A stretch of 64,000 nt of DNA from Neonectria sp. B-13 (GCA_002682825.1 NOKP01000010.1:1-64000), one strand, 5' to 3'; positions 37,543 through 49,037 are shown, numbered from the stretch's first letter. Numbers and translations: made by a program. Notes: a model not told the origin generated them from the letters alone.

Positions 37543-38588
37543 TCAATCGCTCTTCAACATGCTGTCCACGAGATCACCCAGGGGACCCCAGTAATCTCTC
37601 CCGCTTGCCAGGCTGTGCTCATCGACAAAGAGTACGTACTGCTTGAAGCTCGTGTTCAAGTGCGGCTCGAGACCAAGCTCCCGGATAACGGGGTAGTGGT
37701 GGCAGTAGATGTGTGCGTAGACGCGGTACATGCGCTTGAAGATCTGACGGACGAGCGCCGGGAAGGACTTGGGGAATGGGACACCTGGAACGAGTGTGAG
37801 TACAAGCAAAAAGCCAAGCTGATTGGAGCTCCACCTACCAATTTTGCTAGGCAATACTTGCTCGTTGTCTATGTTGGCTTGAACCCATGCCATGAGTTGT
37901 TCTATGTATGCCGGTGCTGGCATCTTGGTCGGGCGCTTGTAGTTCTCGTTGTCCTGCCAGAGGTACTCGAACCTGTCCCATATTAGCCTCGGTCATGGCC
38001 AGCATTCGCCGTGTAGTTGGCCGTACTCATCAGTGGCCTTCATCTCGGGGCACGTGTGTGGCGAGCAGAATTCGGTAATGGCGCCGTAGAGCAGGTTGAT
38101 CTGGTTGTAAAAATCCACCACTGCGCTGCGTCAGTCCTGTTTGCCGCCGGTCGCTTCCTTTCCACTTACTGTTGACAGCCAACCACTCGTTCTCGTCCTC
38201 GCCCTCGGGCAGCTTGACCACCTTGCGCAGGCTCCCGCCACCGAGCGTCACCTCGGCATACTGTCGCAGCTGGTAACTAGCCGCGCCGCCTTTGCCGACG
38301 CGCGGGCGGAACTGGTTCCTCGTCCGCTGGTTACTATCGTCGACAATGTCCAGGTTAGCAAATTTCTCATTGAACTCCTCATCGGATTTCTCATAGAAGG
38401 CGAGATCGATGGGTTGTATGGAGAGAGAGACGGGAATAATTGTCGTCTCCATCTGCGTCATGGTCGACAAGGTTTTGGGGCTCAGGTATCGGAACAACGA
38501 CATGATGATGCGATAGGGGATGGTTGGCATCGAGAGGGAGGTGGGATTCGGGGACGGAAACTAACACGGTGGTTAAGAACTGGGCCAT
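37543..38588 (-). CDS. MOB1: MOB kinase activator
   Basis: Exons on the minus strand: 38588-38566, 38333-38170, 38120-38027, 37972-37839, 37784-37543 (218 aa). MOB1 binds and activates NDR/LATS kinases (Dbf2/Sid2) in the mitotic exit and septation network. The first coding exon is only 23 nt (MAQFLTTV) and is separated by a 232-nt intron, but it restores the family start ([16 protein letters not shown]). Signatures are [32 protein letters not shown], the zinc-site segment [19 protein letters not shown] and [14 protein letters not shown]. Cys and His ligands are all present. Confidence 0.93.
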
Positions 38589-39142
38589 GGTGGCAGAAGT
38601 CGACGGTGATGTCGAGACGTCGAGGAGTTGCAGAGCTGCATTCCAGCGGTTAGCGGGGCAATCGCGAGCAGGTGAACAGGGAGACAAACGGTTGCTGAGA
38701 CAGATGAAGACGAGCACTCCTTTTCTGCTCTGGGGCGGGTAGCGTGCGAGGCGGTTCTCGAGTCGTCGATAGCACTGCTCAGAGGAAAGGTTTTGTGTTG
38801 ATGGTGGATGCGGGATGCTTCGCGAGTGATCACAGGCGGCCGTGGTCGCTAGACTATGACGGTGCAGGAGGGGAGGTGCCCAATTGTTTACACCATTTCC
38901 TGATTGGTGTGGTTGCTACGGAGCTGGGCTGCAGACATGGTGCCCCACTTCTCCCACTCCTCCCACTTTCTTTCAACTTACATGGAACACCTCAGGGCGC
39001 ATCATCAGCATGCAGCCATGGATACTCTCTCTACGTACATTGTTGATGCGTAGCATTGTTGATGATTGCTGTCATTTCACCGTGCCATAATCAAGACCCC
39101 TGGAATAAACCCTCAAAAGCGTTCAACACTACCATCCAGGCT
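38589..39142. other. intergenic, MOB1 promoter side
   Basis: About 550 bases between the MOB1 start and the stop of the HET/ankyrin gene. Only short frames are present. Confidence 0.5.
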
Positions 39143-41725
39143 CTAAACCAGCTCAATCTCCTCCAGCTCCGCTCGTGAACCCTCCACCGCCTCGCCGCGC
39201 ATAATCCCATGGACATACGCCGCCCCCGCAAAGCGATATCCACGAGCAACAAGCGAGTCCTCCACAGAGTTCTCTCCGCTCTTCTCGTCCATTCGCCTGA
39301 GAACTGCCGGCGTGCTCAACCCCGGCAAGATCCACACCTCGTCCCCGGCCACCGCCGACAGCGGCCCGATCCCCAAGTGCCGGTCCCCCAGCGTGAAGAG
39401 CTGCCGTCCGCCGTACGCCACGTTGTACGCCGTTGCGAAACTCAGGCACCGCCCGAACAGCTTAGACCCCGTCTCCATCATTCCGCTGCCTACGATCCGT
39501 GCCTTGCCGTGCAGGACGTCGGCGGGGAGGCTGATGTCTACCGGGCTGCCGTCCGCGTTCGCGCGTGTGAGCCGGGAGACGGTGTATTGGAGGCTGCTCC
39601 ACATCGTGATGACCTCTTCGCGCGTAGGCGTGCAGCACTCGGCCCCATCGTGTGCAGCAAGAGCGTCTAAGTCGTTGAGAGCCGATGCCATGTCTTGTTC
39701 AAACGGGTTGTACGGCTCCGTGATGACTGTAAATCCCCTATCGCCGGGCGACTTTTCAATCCCAAAGTGCTCCAACACCTGCGCATCCGCCCCGGCAAGG
39801 ATCATGACCATGGTGAATATCTTGAACTGGTGACCGAACTCATCAGGTGCTCGTGGCCCAAACTTCTTGGCGTCGAAGAAACTTCCGTAAGACATGTCCA
39901 TGCACAGAGTCCTCCAAAGAATATCCGAGATGCAAGGCTTCGTCCCATCCTTGTCGTCCATCTTTAAGGACAACGCCAGCTTCAGCCATGACGGGTCAAA
40001 GAGAAACTTGTCTCCAGGTTTCAAGGCCGGTCTGTTCCCAACTTGCTTGATTTTCCCCAAACGCATGCCACGAATTGCCAATACCGGGCTGTCAACCCTG
40101 CCAACCTGGAGTGGACGATACTCCAACCCCTTGTCTGCAGAGAAGAGGTTCGGTATTGCATTGACTCCCGGCAGCCCAAAGTCCGGAACCCAGCTGGGTA
40201 GTTCTTCTCGACGATGACGTGAGACAATACAGCTCGAGAGCAGACTGAGCTTCCCGGCCTCCAGCATGATTTGCCTCGCTGCTCCCGTATAGACACTCAC
40301 CACCGACCGCCGATAGTCCGATACCAAGCGCTTCTTTCCAAACAGATTGATGATACCGTGCAGCGAAAATATCTTGTCCCGCGGGTCCGACGCCAGAAAC
40401 GTCCAGAAGCACTGCACCAGCTCCTCCAGCGTGAACTCCTGCTTGTACTGCAGCGCTGTGTCCGCATCAGGCCCCATCGCCGCACTCATAAACGTGCGCC
40501 ACTTGTAGATCTCGGCCATGTTCCACTCCACCGCGACGGCGATCTGGTTCTCTGGGACGAAGCTCTTTGACCGAGACGTGCCCAGCTTGGCCTCGTTGAG
40601 ACGCAGTGCCTCGGCCACCGTCCCGAGTTCGTACCATGCCACCTTCTGCCTCCCGCAGTACATCAGCAGGATATCCGGCAGAACAGCTTCCTGGACGATC
40701 CACGCTCGTTTGAACCACTGTCGTTGAAAGATACCAGCCAAGGCGACCCATTCGGGCCTAGAGATGAAGGGCACGCCTGAGGTCTCGTAGTTCTCCTTGT
40801 CGTGTCCACCGTAGGGCACAATCTGGCTCTGCTTGAACCTGTCGATGTGTGTTGCCAGCGTCTTAATCGTTCGGAGTCCTTCCTCAGCCTCTTGGTCTTC
40901 TGGGCCGAGCCAGGCCAGCACAAATGTTGCTTTCGAGTAGATCCTGTCCATCATGCTCACCTGAGCGGTCTTCTCATCAACGTCGCTTTGGTTAATGCAT
41001 ATTGCGTCCGCCCAAATCAGATCGTCTGCACCGAATTGGCTTTTGAGAATAGTCGCTGGCTCCGGATCTGGCCGATCTGAGCGACTGTCCAGTGCTGAGA
41101 TGACTGCGTCATGGCCACCGGCCTCCGCAAGGTCCATAGCTGTTTTTCCATGGTTGTCTTTTGCCATTCGAATAGATGCAGCCTTGCACAAGATCTCAAC
41201 GCAGTCAGCGTGTCCATGTTCTGCAGCGTAATGAAGCGCCGTACGGCCGTGGCCGTCACAGAGATTAACCCTCATCCCTCGTCTGATGCGCCGTTCAACA
41301 ACACTCCCGAGGCCCTTCCCTGCCGCGAAATGGAGGTAGGTTTGGCCCTGCCCAATTGTCCTGTTCAGTTCATCCACGTAGGCTGTATCGGGTACAGTAT
41401 CCAAGGCATCATACAGATTCCTCTGAATGTGAAGTACCTGTCCGTTGATGATGATAGGCACTCCGTTCTCGGGCATGTACTGCGCATTTACCGAGTTGAA
41501 ATGGGCGACCGAGTTGACGCCATTTGCGTAGGGATTTCCCCAGGTGTATGATAGGCAATGGTAAGGTACTTCTTCATTCTCAATGTCGTAGACCCGGATG
41601 TTGAAGCGTAGTGTACCATCGGGGTCTCTGCCAGCGCGCTCCAAGAGTCTGATGCAAGATGTTTGGAGCGCGCTGTACACAAATGATTGGCGACCAGCTC
41701 TTTCTTGAATATGACCTGAGGACAT
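39143..41725 (-). CDS. HET-domain protein with ankyrin repeats inserted in the HET domain
   Basis: A single intronless frame of 860 aa. HET domains are fungal heterokaryon-incompatibility and cell-death effectors, often highly variable between strains. The first HET motif (YHCLSYTWGNP) is at residues about 55-65. The second (DDLIWADAICINQSD through VLAWLGPED) is at about 234-277, and the third (WFKRAWIVQEA) lies further on. Between motifs 1 and 2, residues about 128-213 hold ankyrin-type repeats (TYLHFAAGKG, RTALHYAAEHGHADCVEIL, KTAMDLAEAGG). In ordinary HET proteins these motifs are separated by a short linker. The C-terminal half has the usual long HET-associated region (ASDPRDKIFSLHGI, RREELPSWVPDF). 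No transmembrane segment or signal peptide is seen. The actual role (incompatibility, innate-like immunity, other) is inferred. Confidence 0.9.
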   Translation of the reverse strand: MSSGHIQERAGRQSFVYSALQTSCIRLLERAGRDPDGTLRFNIRVYDIENEEVPYHCLSYTWGNPYANGVNSVAHFNSVNAQYMPENGVPIIINGQVLHIQRNLYDALDTVPDTAYVDELNRTIGQGQTYLHFAAGKGLGSVVERRIRRGMRVNLCDGHGRTALHYAAEHGHADCVEILCKAASIRMAKDNHGKTAMDLAEAGGHDAVISALDSRSDRPDPEPATILKSQFGADDLIWADAICINQSDVDEKTAQVSMMDRIYSKATFVLAWLGPEDQEAEEGLRTIKTLATHIDRFKQSQIVPYGGHDKENYETSGVPFISRPEWVALAGIFQRQWFKRAWIVQEAVLPDILLMYCGRQKVAWYELGTVAEALRLNEAKLGTSRSKSFVPENQIAVAVEWNMAEIYKWRTFMSAAMGPDADTALQYKQEFTLEELVQCFWTFLASDPRDKIFSLHGIINLFGKKRLVSDYRRSVVSVYTGAARQIMLEAGKLSLLSSCIVSRHRREELPSWVPDFGLPGVNAIPNLFSADKGLEYRPLQVGRVDSPVLAIRGMRLGKIKQVGNRPALKPGDKFLFDPSWLKLALSLKMDDKDGTKPCISDILWRTLCMDMSYGSFFDAKKFGPRAPDEFGHQFKIFTMVMILAGADAQVLEHFGIEKSPGDRGFTVITEPYNPFEQDMASALNDLDALAAHDGAECCTPTREEVITMWSSLQYTVSRLTRANADGSPVDISLPADVLHGKARIVGSGMMETGSKLFGRCLSFATAYNVAYGGRQLFTLGDRHLGIGPLSAVAGDEVWILPGLSTPAVLRRMDEKSGENSVEDSLVARGYRFAGAAYVHGIMRGEAVEGSRAELEEIELV

Positions 41726-42018
41726 CGTTGTTTGCCCAAGAGGGCTAAAGTTCCGGTTTCTTTACTTCTAATGAGATTGTGAAGCACTCGAGATTGAAGT
41801 ATTGTCAAAGATGCAAGATGGAGTGTGGTCGAAGTTAGCGAGATGTCCGAAACCATTGAAACGCCAACCCTTCAGCCGCACCACCTCAGTCAGCGTGGAT
41901 CCTGCCTTCAGGTAATACTGTTGAGATTTCCCCCAAATTCACATGAGCCAGCAGTCCCTTATAACAATACATCTGATAGTCCTGTCGCATTGGGGACCTT
42001 GACCTCCCGACTTGTTTA

Positions 42019-43774
42019 TTACCACCTGCCTCTGGTCCCTCTTCCTCTCCCTCTTCCTCTCCCTCTGCCGCCACCACGGCCACCACCTCGGCCTCCTCTA
42101 CCACGGCCAAAACCTCTTCCGCCACCAAAATTGCCTCTTTCTGACGCTGGCGGGCCTTGTGCTCTCCTCTCCTGCCTCTCCTCCACACTTGCATCCCAAA
42201 TGTTCTCAATATCCAGTAGTTCGCAGAATGTCGCCGTCTGAGGGTTAGTGTACTCTTCCGGCTGCTCCTCGACAATCTCGGGAGTTCCCGAAATGTATTC
42301 CGGAGCTGTGACTTGGAAGTTTTCTGGGACATCCAGCTTCTTTGTCTCCACAAGGTTGCTTTCAACCCATGCCCTCTCCGCTTCGATGAGAGGAAGATAC
42401 TGCTCCTCTCCCAGATCCGGCGGGGTTTGCGCAGTTCGGTCGCCAACAACGAGGGACTTGTGAAAGACTCGAGTGATTGCTAGCCACTCCGGGTCATATT
42501 GCAACTTGTAGCGCGGCGTGCTCCCACTAGGGGGATGCTCAGTGCTCATTTCGGGCTTCAGCGGTTTGATCTCACAGAGCTGAAGGAAGTGCCGTCCTGG
42601 AAGGCACTTGTCGAGGGCTAAAAAGCGAACTTCCTTGTTCGTAATGGTAAGTGGCACTGGCTGACCAGGCGTTCGCTTTGCTTGAGGCCGGGCGAAGGAA
42701 GCAGGGAGCTGTGCCCTCAGTTCTTCTGAAACTTCGCTCACCTCTTCCCTAACCTGCTCTGCTTTCTTGGTCTCAGGTGCCTCCGGTGCCGCGGGCTTTG
42801 GCTCTTCCGCTTCGTCATCTTCCATATCCAGGTCAATTTCGTCCGGGTTGCTTTCCTTGACAACAGGGGCTCCTGAGATTGCTTCGACTTTGGATGCTTC
42901 GACTTGAGACGTCTGCTCTTCGGCATAGGTCTTTAGGGCCGCAAACTTGACGTGCAAATGGGCTGAAAACCAGTATGCAGGCCTCAACCTGTCCATGACG
43001 TATTCTGCCGCAGCGCTTCCGAGCGTTCCATCTTTGGACTCCTGCCTGAAATCCGGCTTCTTCCTGAATAGCCATTCCTGGTCACCGTGCTTCTCAATGG
43101 CACGTGGCCAGTCGTGGCTCATGCCCACGTCGACCTGCGTCTGGACGAGAAGCAGCTTGCGGACGTCGAATTCACGGACGTGGTACCAGGATTTGACGTC
43201 GTCGGAATTGAAGGGTAGACGCTCGTGGTGTGGCTTGCGGTAATCGAAACCCTTCCAAATGCCGGACAAGCCAGCGATGCGGAGAGGGCCCAGGCGAAGG
43301 ACGTTGGCGGCGCCGAGATAGTAAATGTTCGGTGCGACCCAGCCGCCGTAGTAGAGCTCCCACAAATGCGAACTCGCTTCGTGGTTACCCGCAATAAAGA
43401 TGGTCAGGTAGGGGGCCTTTCGCTCCCCCGAGTAGTACTGTGGAAAGTCGCCCAGGTGGCGAAACTTGACGGGACAGGACATGATGCTTAGGTCCGCGGC
43501 ATTTCGGCAGGACTAGATACAAACGTAAGCAGAGAGAAATAAAGCAGTGGGTATGAAAGGTGCAAACCTGGAAGTCGCCACCAATAATGAGGACATCGAC
43601 ACCATCCCAGTCACGGTGCTTGCACGACTCGGCAACGGATGCGTAGATGGCGTTGAGCGTGCCATGGCCCTACGCAGAAAAGTCAGTACTGGAAGTTTTG
43701 ACAATAGGAGTACAACTTACACAGCCTTCGACAGCGACACGGACACCCTGCGCTTCAAACGTGCTGGTGGACAT
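42019..43774 (-). CDS. DBR1: RNA lariat debranching enzyme
   Basis: Exons on the minus strand: 43774-43721, 43669-43568, 43512-42019 (549 aa); both introns are phase 0. DBR1 is a metallophosphoesterase that hydrolyses the 2'-5' bond of excised intron lariats in the nucleus. Visible motifs are VAVEGCGHGTLNAIY, IIGGDFQSCRN, IAGNHEASSHLWELYYGGWVAP, MSHDWPRAI and YWFSAHLHVKFAA, followed by the DBR1 C-terminal domain (FLALDKCLPGRHFLQL, then LQYDPEWLAI). An acidic insert lies at about 250-300. The last ~40 residues form an RGG/GR-rich tail, probably RNA-binding. Length is normal for fungi. Confidence 0.95.
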
Positions 43775-44701
43775 TGTTGTGTGCTGTTTGGTGGTGTAGT
43801 CGCAAGGTCGAACCTGTTCGTTGGCGCCTGGGAAAGAAGGCTCTAGCATTTCACTGATTTTCCAGGTCACAACAAAGCAAACTGACATTACGGTTCATCC
43901 AAACATAGCAGACACTGGTAGTAAAGATTGCATGAACAATTCAATATTCAAGTCCAAATCTGTAATCTAGAACACAGGGCAGTTTATTTTTATTTTTCAG
44001 TTGGTGAGAAGTACGTGAAGCGCAAGCCAAGTGTCGAGTTTGGGAAATCAATGCAGCCAGCAGCACAAGGTGACAAATGATCGACACAGCGCAGTCTTCA
44101 GAATGTATTTTCAAATTGCTACCAAATTATATATAAGAACTTGAGTATTCCGTACTATATATCAAGATATGCTTAATGGTATGTGTTCCTCAGAAAAAAG
44201 CGAGATCTCAATGCGTCAAATGAGTCAAGCAGAGTGAGAGGAAGGCATCAATCTTCCAAGTCTAATAGACGTTCGACCCATGGAGGAGTAGAGAGGAAGA
44301 ACGCATATGCTGAAATGGTGTTTCAAAACAAAGTCAATACTGGGCAAAGCTCAACATATAAACATCACGAGCCCCTGATCAAGGTTGGGGGGGTCAGGAG
44401 CCACCATCAGCACCCAAGGCGGGTGAGATGATCGTTGTCATTACTCATAAGCGTAATCGTCCGTTGTTTGCTCCTCACATCTAGCCGAAGAGACGGAGAT
44501 CGAAAGCAAACTCGAAGAAAATCAAGCGTGTCCTTACCGTTCCAACTCCGGTACTCCGAAAGATCACTGCGCGTTCCAACCAAAGTGCAAGTGTTGATGA
44601 AAGCAAGCATAATAGCAGACGACATATGTGCATGTGAAGCAAGACCAAATGCCTTTGGTCGCGTCATTTCATGCTCATGTTCGCCCTGGCCGAAATTAGT
44701 A
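43775..44701. other. intergenic between DBR1 and elongin C genes
   Basis: About 930 bases, comparatively A+T-rich around 43900-44200, containing the DBR1 promoter and the elongin C 3' end. No gene is recognised. Confidence 0.5.
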
Positions 44702-45476
44702 TTAATGCATCCCGCCAGGGAAGCGTGGTCGGGGTGCGTACTGGTCCAGGCCCAGGTAATCTGCTGCAGCCAACAGCTCGAGGCAGAGCTCGACGGGGAT
44801 ATCCATGTCAGGAACGTCCTCACTATTGTGGTATCGGTACCAGTAGTGAAAGTACTCGACCACCTTGTCCAGGACCATGGCGCTGTTTTGGACCAGCGAT
44901 CAGCCTCTTGCTCTTTTTCGGATGAAAAATCTGCAACACTGAACAGAGTGGCAGGCACGAAGGATATGCAGTTGGGGTCAGGTCAAGTGTAGTGAGCAAT
45001 CAACCAGAACCACCGAGACAAAGCCGGTGGCTCTGTCAAGAGAAAGCATCCAGGTACTTTCATCAATCCACGGAGCGGGCCGAAGCCAAAGGCGGGGCTG
45101 AGGTCATCGTGCAACCCGGGGGAGGCGGAGCAGTATGCAGCATGTGGGTAGCAATGACCTACCTCATCTCTTGGAAGACACACCGGGCGTCCTTGGCCTC
45201 AGCGAACTGGCCTGTAGATTGTGTGAGCTCCATGTCGTCTCCAGCCTTTGTCCATACTACCACTGCTGGTCCTGCCCGAGACGGAGCCAGCAAGATATGG
45301 TATAACACAGAGCAGGAGGATGAGCGACTCTGCGGGAATTGCGTTCACGTACTCCTCACGTCGAGCATGCCCTTGATGATGGGGCTGACCATGGCGGCCT
45401 CTCGGAGCACGACAAACTCGAAGCCATCGGCGGATACGAGAGTGATATACTTGCTGGGCGTCTGGACGTCCATCAT
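44702..45476 (-). CDS. ELC1: elongin C (SKP1-like ubiquitin-ligase adaptor)
   Basis: Exons on the minus strand: 45476-45353, 45211-45163, 44882-44702 (117 aa). Elongin C has a BTB/SKP1 fold and links substrate receptors to cullin-3-type ubiquitin ligases; in yeast it acts on stalled RNA polymerase II. Blocks seen are YITLVSADGFEFVVLREAA, KGMLDVRSQFAEAKDARCVF, MVLDKVVEYFHYWYRY and DIPVELCLELLAAADYLGLD. The last ~14 residues (QYAPRPRFPGGMH) are not family-like. A donor at 44741 inside them could instead splice to a short terminal exon, giving a tail nearer the usual length. The end is therefore uncertain. Confidence 0.88.
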
Positions 45477-46371
45477 CTTGGTGTCTGTCTCTCAGTGCGT
45501 GTGTGTATGTGTTCTGGTATTGTTGAGTCCAAGAGCAGCGAGCGGCTGTAAGAATGGTGATGGAGTTTGGTGTGTGTGAGAGATGCATTGATGAGGACTC
45601 TGGCCAAATCACTGGCGAGTGAAATTTTCTCATAGGTGGGTGCACGGGCCAGCTTCCCCATTGTTTTCGACGCCCGGCCAACTCGCCTTGGACTTTGGCG
45701 CCTTGGGTGCCTTGGGGCCTGGGGGCCTGGCAGAGTTCAATCGAGTGTCCACTTGCCCACTGGACCTGCCCACTGGACCTGACCACTAACAAGCATTTGC
45801 GGGTACGCACGTACACACTACGTAGCAGGAGCGAAGCCTGCTTGGGCGGCTGCATCCAATCCTTTAGTTGCCCTGCCAACTTGTCCACTGCCGGTAACTG
45901 GTGCAACAAGGTGCGACGCAACAAGGACCCATGGAAGGTGCGAGTGAGCAACAAGACAAGGCCACTTGCACTCACTTGATACTCGGGCCTTTCGTCAAGT
46001 CAGGCGCTGTTCCAACTTGCGACAGACATCCTTTTTCCTGGCCTCAATCCCACATTTCGGTTCTTCGTCTCCCATCCCTCTCCCTACATTCAACTGCAAG
46101 CAGGCCACCTTTTTCTACCCCAGGCACGCCAACACAGCGCACCACATCACATCTTCAAACGGCCACCGCCTCCACCTTGACATAGCTTGTTGTTCGCGAT
46201 CCGCGCCCGACACCTTACGTTCCGCTCCCCTTCAGGTGCCCTATTCAAACTAAATCAGTGGCCCGCCTCTTCATCTCCAGCACAAGGCCACCGCATTCTT
46301 GGGCCAAATTGACGCCTAAGACACCCACCCACGCTCGCTCTCGCTCTACCGACGACGCCCTGCGCTCAAGC
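45477..46371. promoter_or_regulatory. divergent promoter, elongin C / Rho4
   Basis: About 895 bases between two outward-reading starts. The right part (46030-46370) is C/T-rich as in fungal leaders. Short imperfect direct repeats of ccactggacctg occur near 45755-45785. No gene is supported. Confidence 0.55.
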
Positions 46372-47348
46372 ATGGCATCATCGTACCAGTACAACAACTC
46401 ATACTACGACTCCACGGAACAGTCCCGGCGCCAGCAACGCACTCGCTCCAGCGAGGGCACCGTCAGCACCACCATGAGCTCGTCGACGGGCCGCGAGTCG
46501 GCTGGCACCCATGTGACGGAAGCGCCGACTTACTCCAAGAAGATTGTTGTTGTTGGCGACGGCGGTTGCGGCAAAACCTGTCTCCTCATCAGCTACAGCC
46601 AAGGCTATTTTCCCGAGGTAAGTGACATGGCATGATTTGCATAGATGACGATTATCCGCAATATGCCCCGGATCCGTCTACCTGTGTCTGTCTGTGATCC
46701 AACAACAATGACTAACGACACATCACCAGAAATACGTTCCCACAGTCTTCGAGAATTACATCACCTACCCTTCCCATCCGCCCACTGGCAAGACTGTGGA
46801 GCTTGCATTGTGGGATACCGCCGGCCAAGAAGAATACGACCGTCTTCGACCGCTGTCGTACCCCGAGACAGACCTCATCTTCGTCTGCTTTGCCATCGAC
46901 TGTCCCAATTCGCTAGATAATGTGCTAGACAAGGTATGCATTTCTACAAATTGCCTCTTACTATTTTATCATACTGACTGCTATTGAACAGTGGTATCCT
47001 GAGGTTCTTCACTTCTGTCCCTATACCCCTCTCGTCCTCGTTGGCCTCAAGTCGGATCTCCGTTACAAGAGAACCTGCATCGACATGCTCAAGACTCAGG
47101 GCCTCACCCCCGTCACCACCGAACAGGGCATGGCAGTAGCCAAGAAGATGAGCGCCCAATACATGGAGTGCAGCAGCAAAGAGATGACTGGTGTCGACGA
47201 GATCTTCGAGCGAGCCATCCTCACTGTCGTTGCCAACGATCGAAAAACCCTCGAGGCCTCGGCAGCTGGTTCTGGCTCAGGCCGCGAGGGCAGATCATCG
47301 CTGCCTGGCGCAGTCAAGAGGAAGAAGAGAAAGTGCCAATTCCTCTAA
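46372..47348 (+). CDS. RHO4: Rho-family GTPase, Rho4 type
   Basis: Exons: 46372-46617, 46730-46933, 46992-47348 (268 aa); all introns are phase 0. Rho4 controls septum formation and cell-wall integrity at the plasma membrane in filamentous fungi. An N-terminal extension of about 55 Ser/Thr/Gln-rich residues, typical of Rho4, precedes the P-loop GDGGCGKTC. Switch I (YVPTVFENY), switch II ([17 protein letters not shown]), LVGLKSDL and ECSSKE follow. The tail is a polybasic KRKKRK run and a CAAX box (CQFL) ending in Leu, which predicts geranylgeranylation. Downstream it is convergent with DAD1. Confidence 0.95.
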
Positions 47349-48125
47349 GAAGTCCATACTGCGAGAGGACGACGTTTTGAAGAGATCTTGCCCATTTATT
47401 GCACCTTCTTCGCTCGCTCTCCTCCATAAAAGAGAGGAGAGACAGGTACAGGCGAGGTGGGCACACCGGCATAAAAGAGTTGTAATGACCATCGCATGAA
47501 TCTTGTTTCTTATCACGATTGCACCTTATGTTTTTGCTCCGTTGCTTTTATACGCTGACGAGGAAGTCCCGCCAGCGATGGTCACCCGGGACGAGTCCCT
47601 CCGAGGTCGCTGGGAAGCGCTCTCTCGACCAGAAGAGGAAGTGTAGATCTCGGAGAAAGGGGACAGACGGGGGGTCTGGATGGTATGGTTTGGTACATAG
47701 GGGGAAGCGCGCGTCGGCTTTTGGGATGATTTAGAAGACGGACTATTCGGGGTTGGTTAAGGGGAGAAGGAATGAGAAATACGGGATGTCTTTTTTTTTG
47801 TACTCGATGGGCATATGGGTGGTTTTCATGCGGCCGGTTGCTTATTCCTCTTTGATTTCAATCTTCTTTTTTCTATCTGTATCATGATTCCGTTGAGTCA
47901 TCAGGGTTGGGATAGGACGTACAAACCATCTTCAAAGCCATCGTTGGATTACATCGTTCACCATGAAGTTATTCTCTGTTCAAGCATTCAAAGGGTGTCA
48001 CTCTTGGGCAACTGAGTGTCCTTGTCTATATCCACGCCTGATAGTGAGCGAACAGCATATATCTTTGTCCATCATCACAACCATTGGGTATCAATCATCT
48101 AGTCCGTCCAGTCCAGCATAGCCCA
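47349..48125. other. convergent 3' intergenic region
   Basis: About 780 bases between the RHO4 and DAD1 stops. T-rich DNA near 47780-47870 suits a 3' UTR or terminator. Nothing else is recognised. Confidence 0.55.
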
Positions 48126-48587
48126 TCACGCCTCCTCGCGCTTCTCTCCCTCCTGCTGCTCATGTTGCTGCTCGTTCTGTTGCTGCCCTTGCTTCGCCGA
48201 TTCGCCGTCGCCCTGGCCATCCTTATCCATGACGTTCTCAAACTGCGACCAGAGCGCCTCGACCGACGAGAACTCGTTGCCGACCTGCGCAGCCCAAGGC
48301 ACCCGGATTAGCCATACACGGACACGAGCAGAAGTATCGAGCAATAGAACGCACCGCAATGACGGCCTCGAGCGACCTGTTCAGCTTGTTGATGTTCGCC
48401 AGGACGTGCTCGAAGCTCTATGCGACGCAGGGGATAAACAGTCAGCCAGCTTTCTCGGCTCAGGCGTCGCGTCGCTTCACCGAGTACACACCATGGCAAT
48501 GTCGCCAATGAGAGCCTCGCGCTGCTGCTCAAAGTACGTCTTCTCGTGTGCGCCCATGGCGGACGCGGACCGTGGGTTGGACGCCAT
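48126..48587 (-). CDS. DAD1: DASH/Dam1 complex subunit
   Basis: Exons on the minus strand: 48587-48492, 48417-48355, 48284-48126 (105 aa); both introns are phase 0. DAD1 is a small helical subunit of the DASH ring that couples kinetochores to spindle microtubules. The conserved core ([55 protein letters not shown]) is exactly split by the introns. The C-terminus is a Gln/Glu-rich low-complexity tail (about 28 residues) without known function. No other DASH gene is nearby. Confidence 0.93.
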
Positions 48588-49037
48588 GGTTTACGTTGTT
48601 GGTGGGATCTGGAGGGTGATGCTGATGGCCGTCGCGTGCAGGAACCGGTGAGGGCGTGTTTTGGCGGGGTGCTGTGGCGTTTGGCGGGGTCATTCATGGC
48701 ACATGTGCATCAATCGAGGCTACTTACACGTCACACCCGCCAGTCTTGAATCATGACAACCACGAGTGGCACACAGTCGAGAATTATTAACAGGCACTCC
48801 AAGTGCGTTGGAATTCTTACGTGTCTCTCCCCCGAATATCTACGTATTTAAAGACAGGAAAGAAAACACTCCTCTTATGGATACAATTCGGCCCAGCCCA
48901 TTCCATCCCAAACAAAACATCCCGTCATCATGCGCCGAGCGTGGGAACACTTTCCTTCGGATGATATACAAGTCCGCCTTTCTTCCGTTCACTACCTTCA
49001 CTACCCCCTTCACTGTCTTTCGCTATCTCTCTCTTCT
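48588..49037. other. intergenic, DAD1 promoter side
   Basis: About 450 bases between the DAD1 start and the stop of the SNT1-like gene. Pyrimidine-rich DNA at 48950-49030; no gene is recognised. Confidence 0.5.

Noticed and set aside
39209..39833. Plus-strand frames (153 and 173 aa) inside the HET gene
   Set aside because: Antisense shadows of the C-terminal HET coding sequence.
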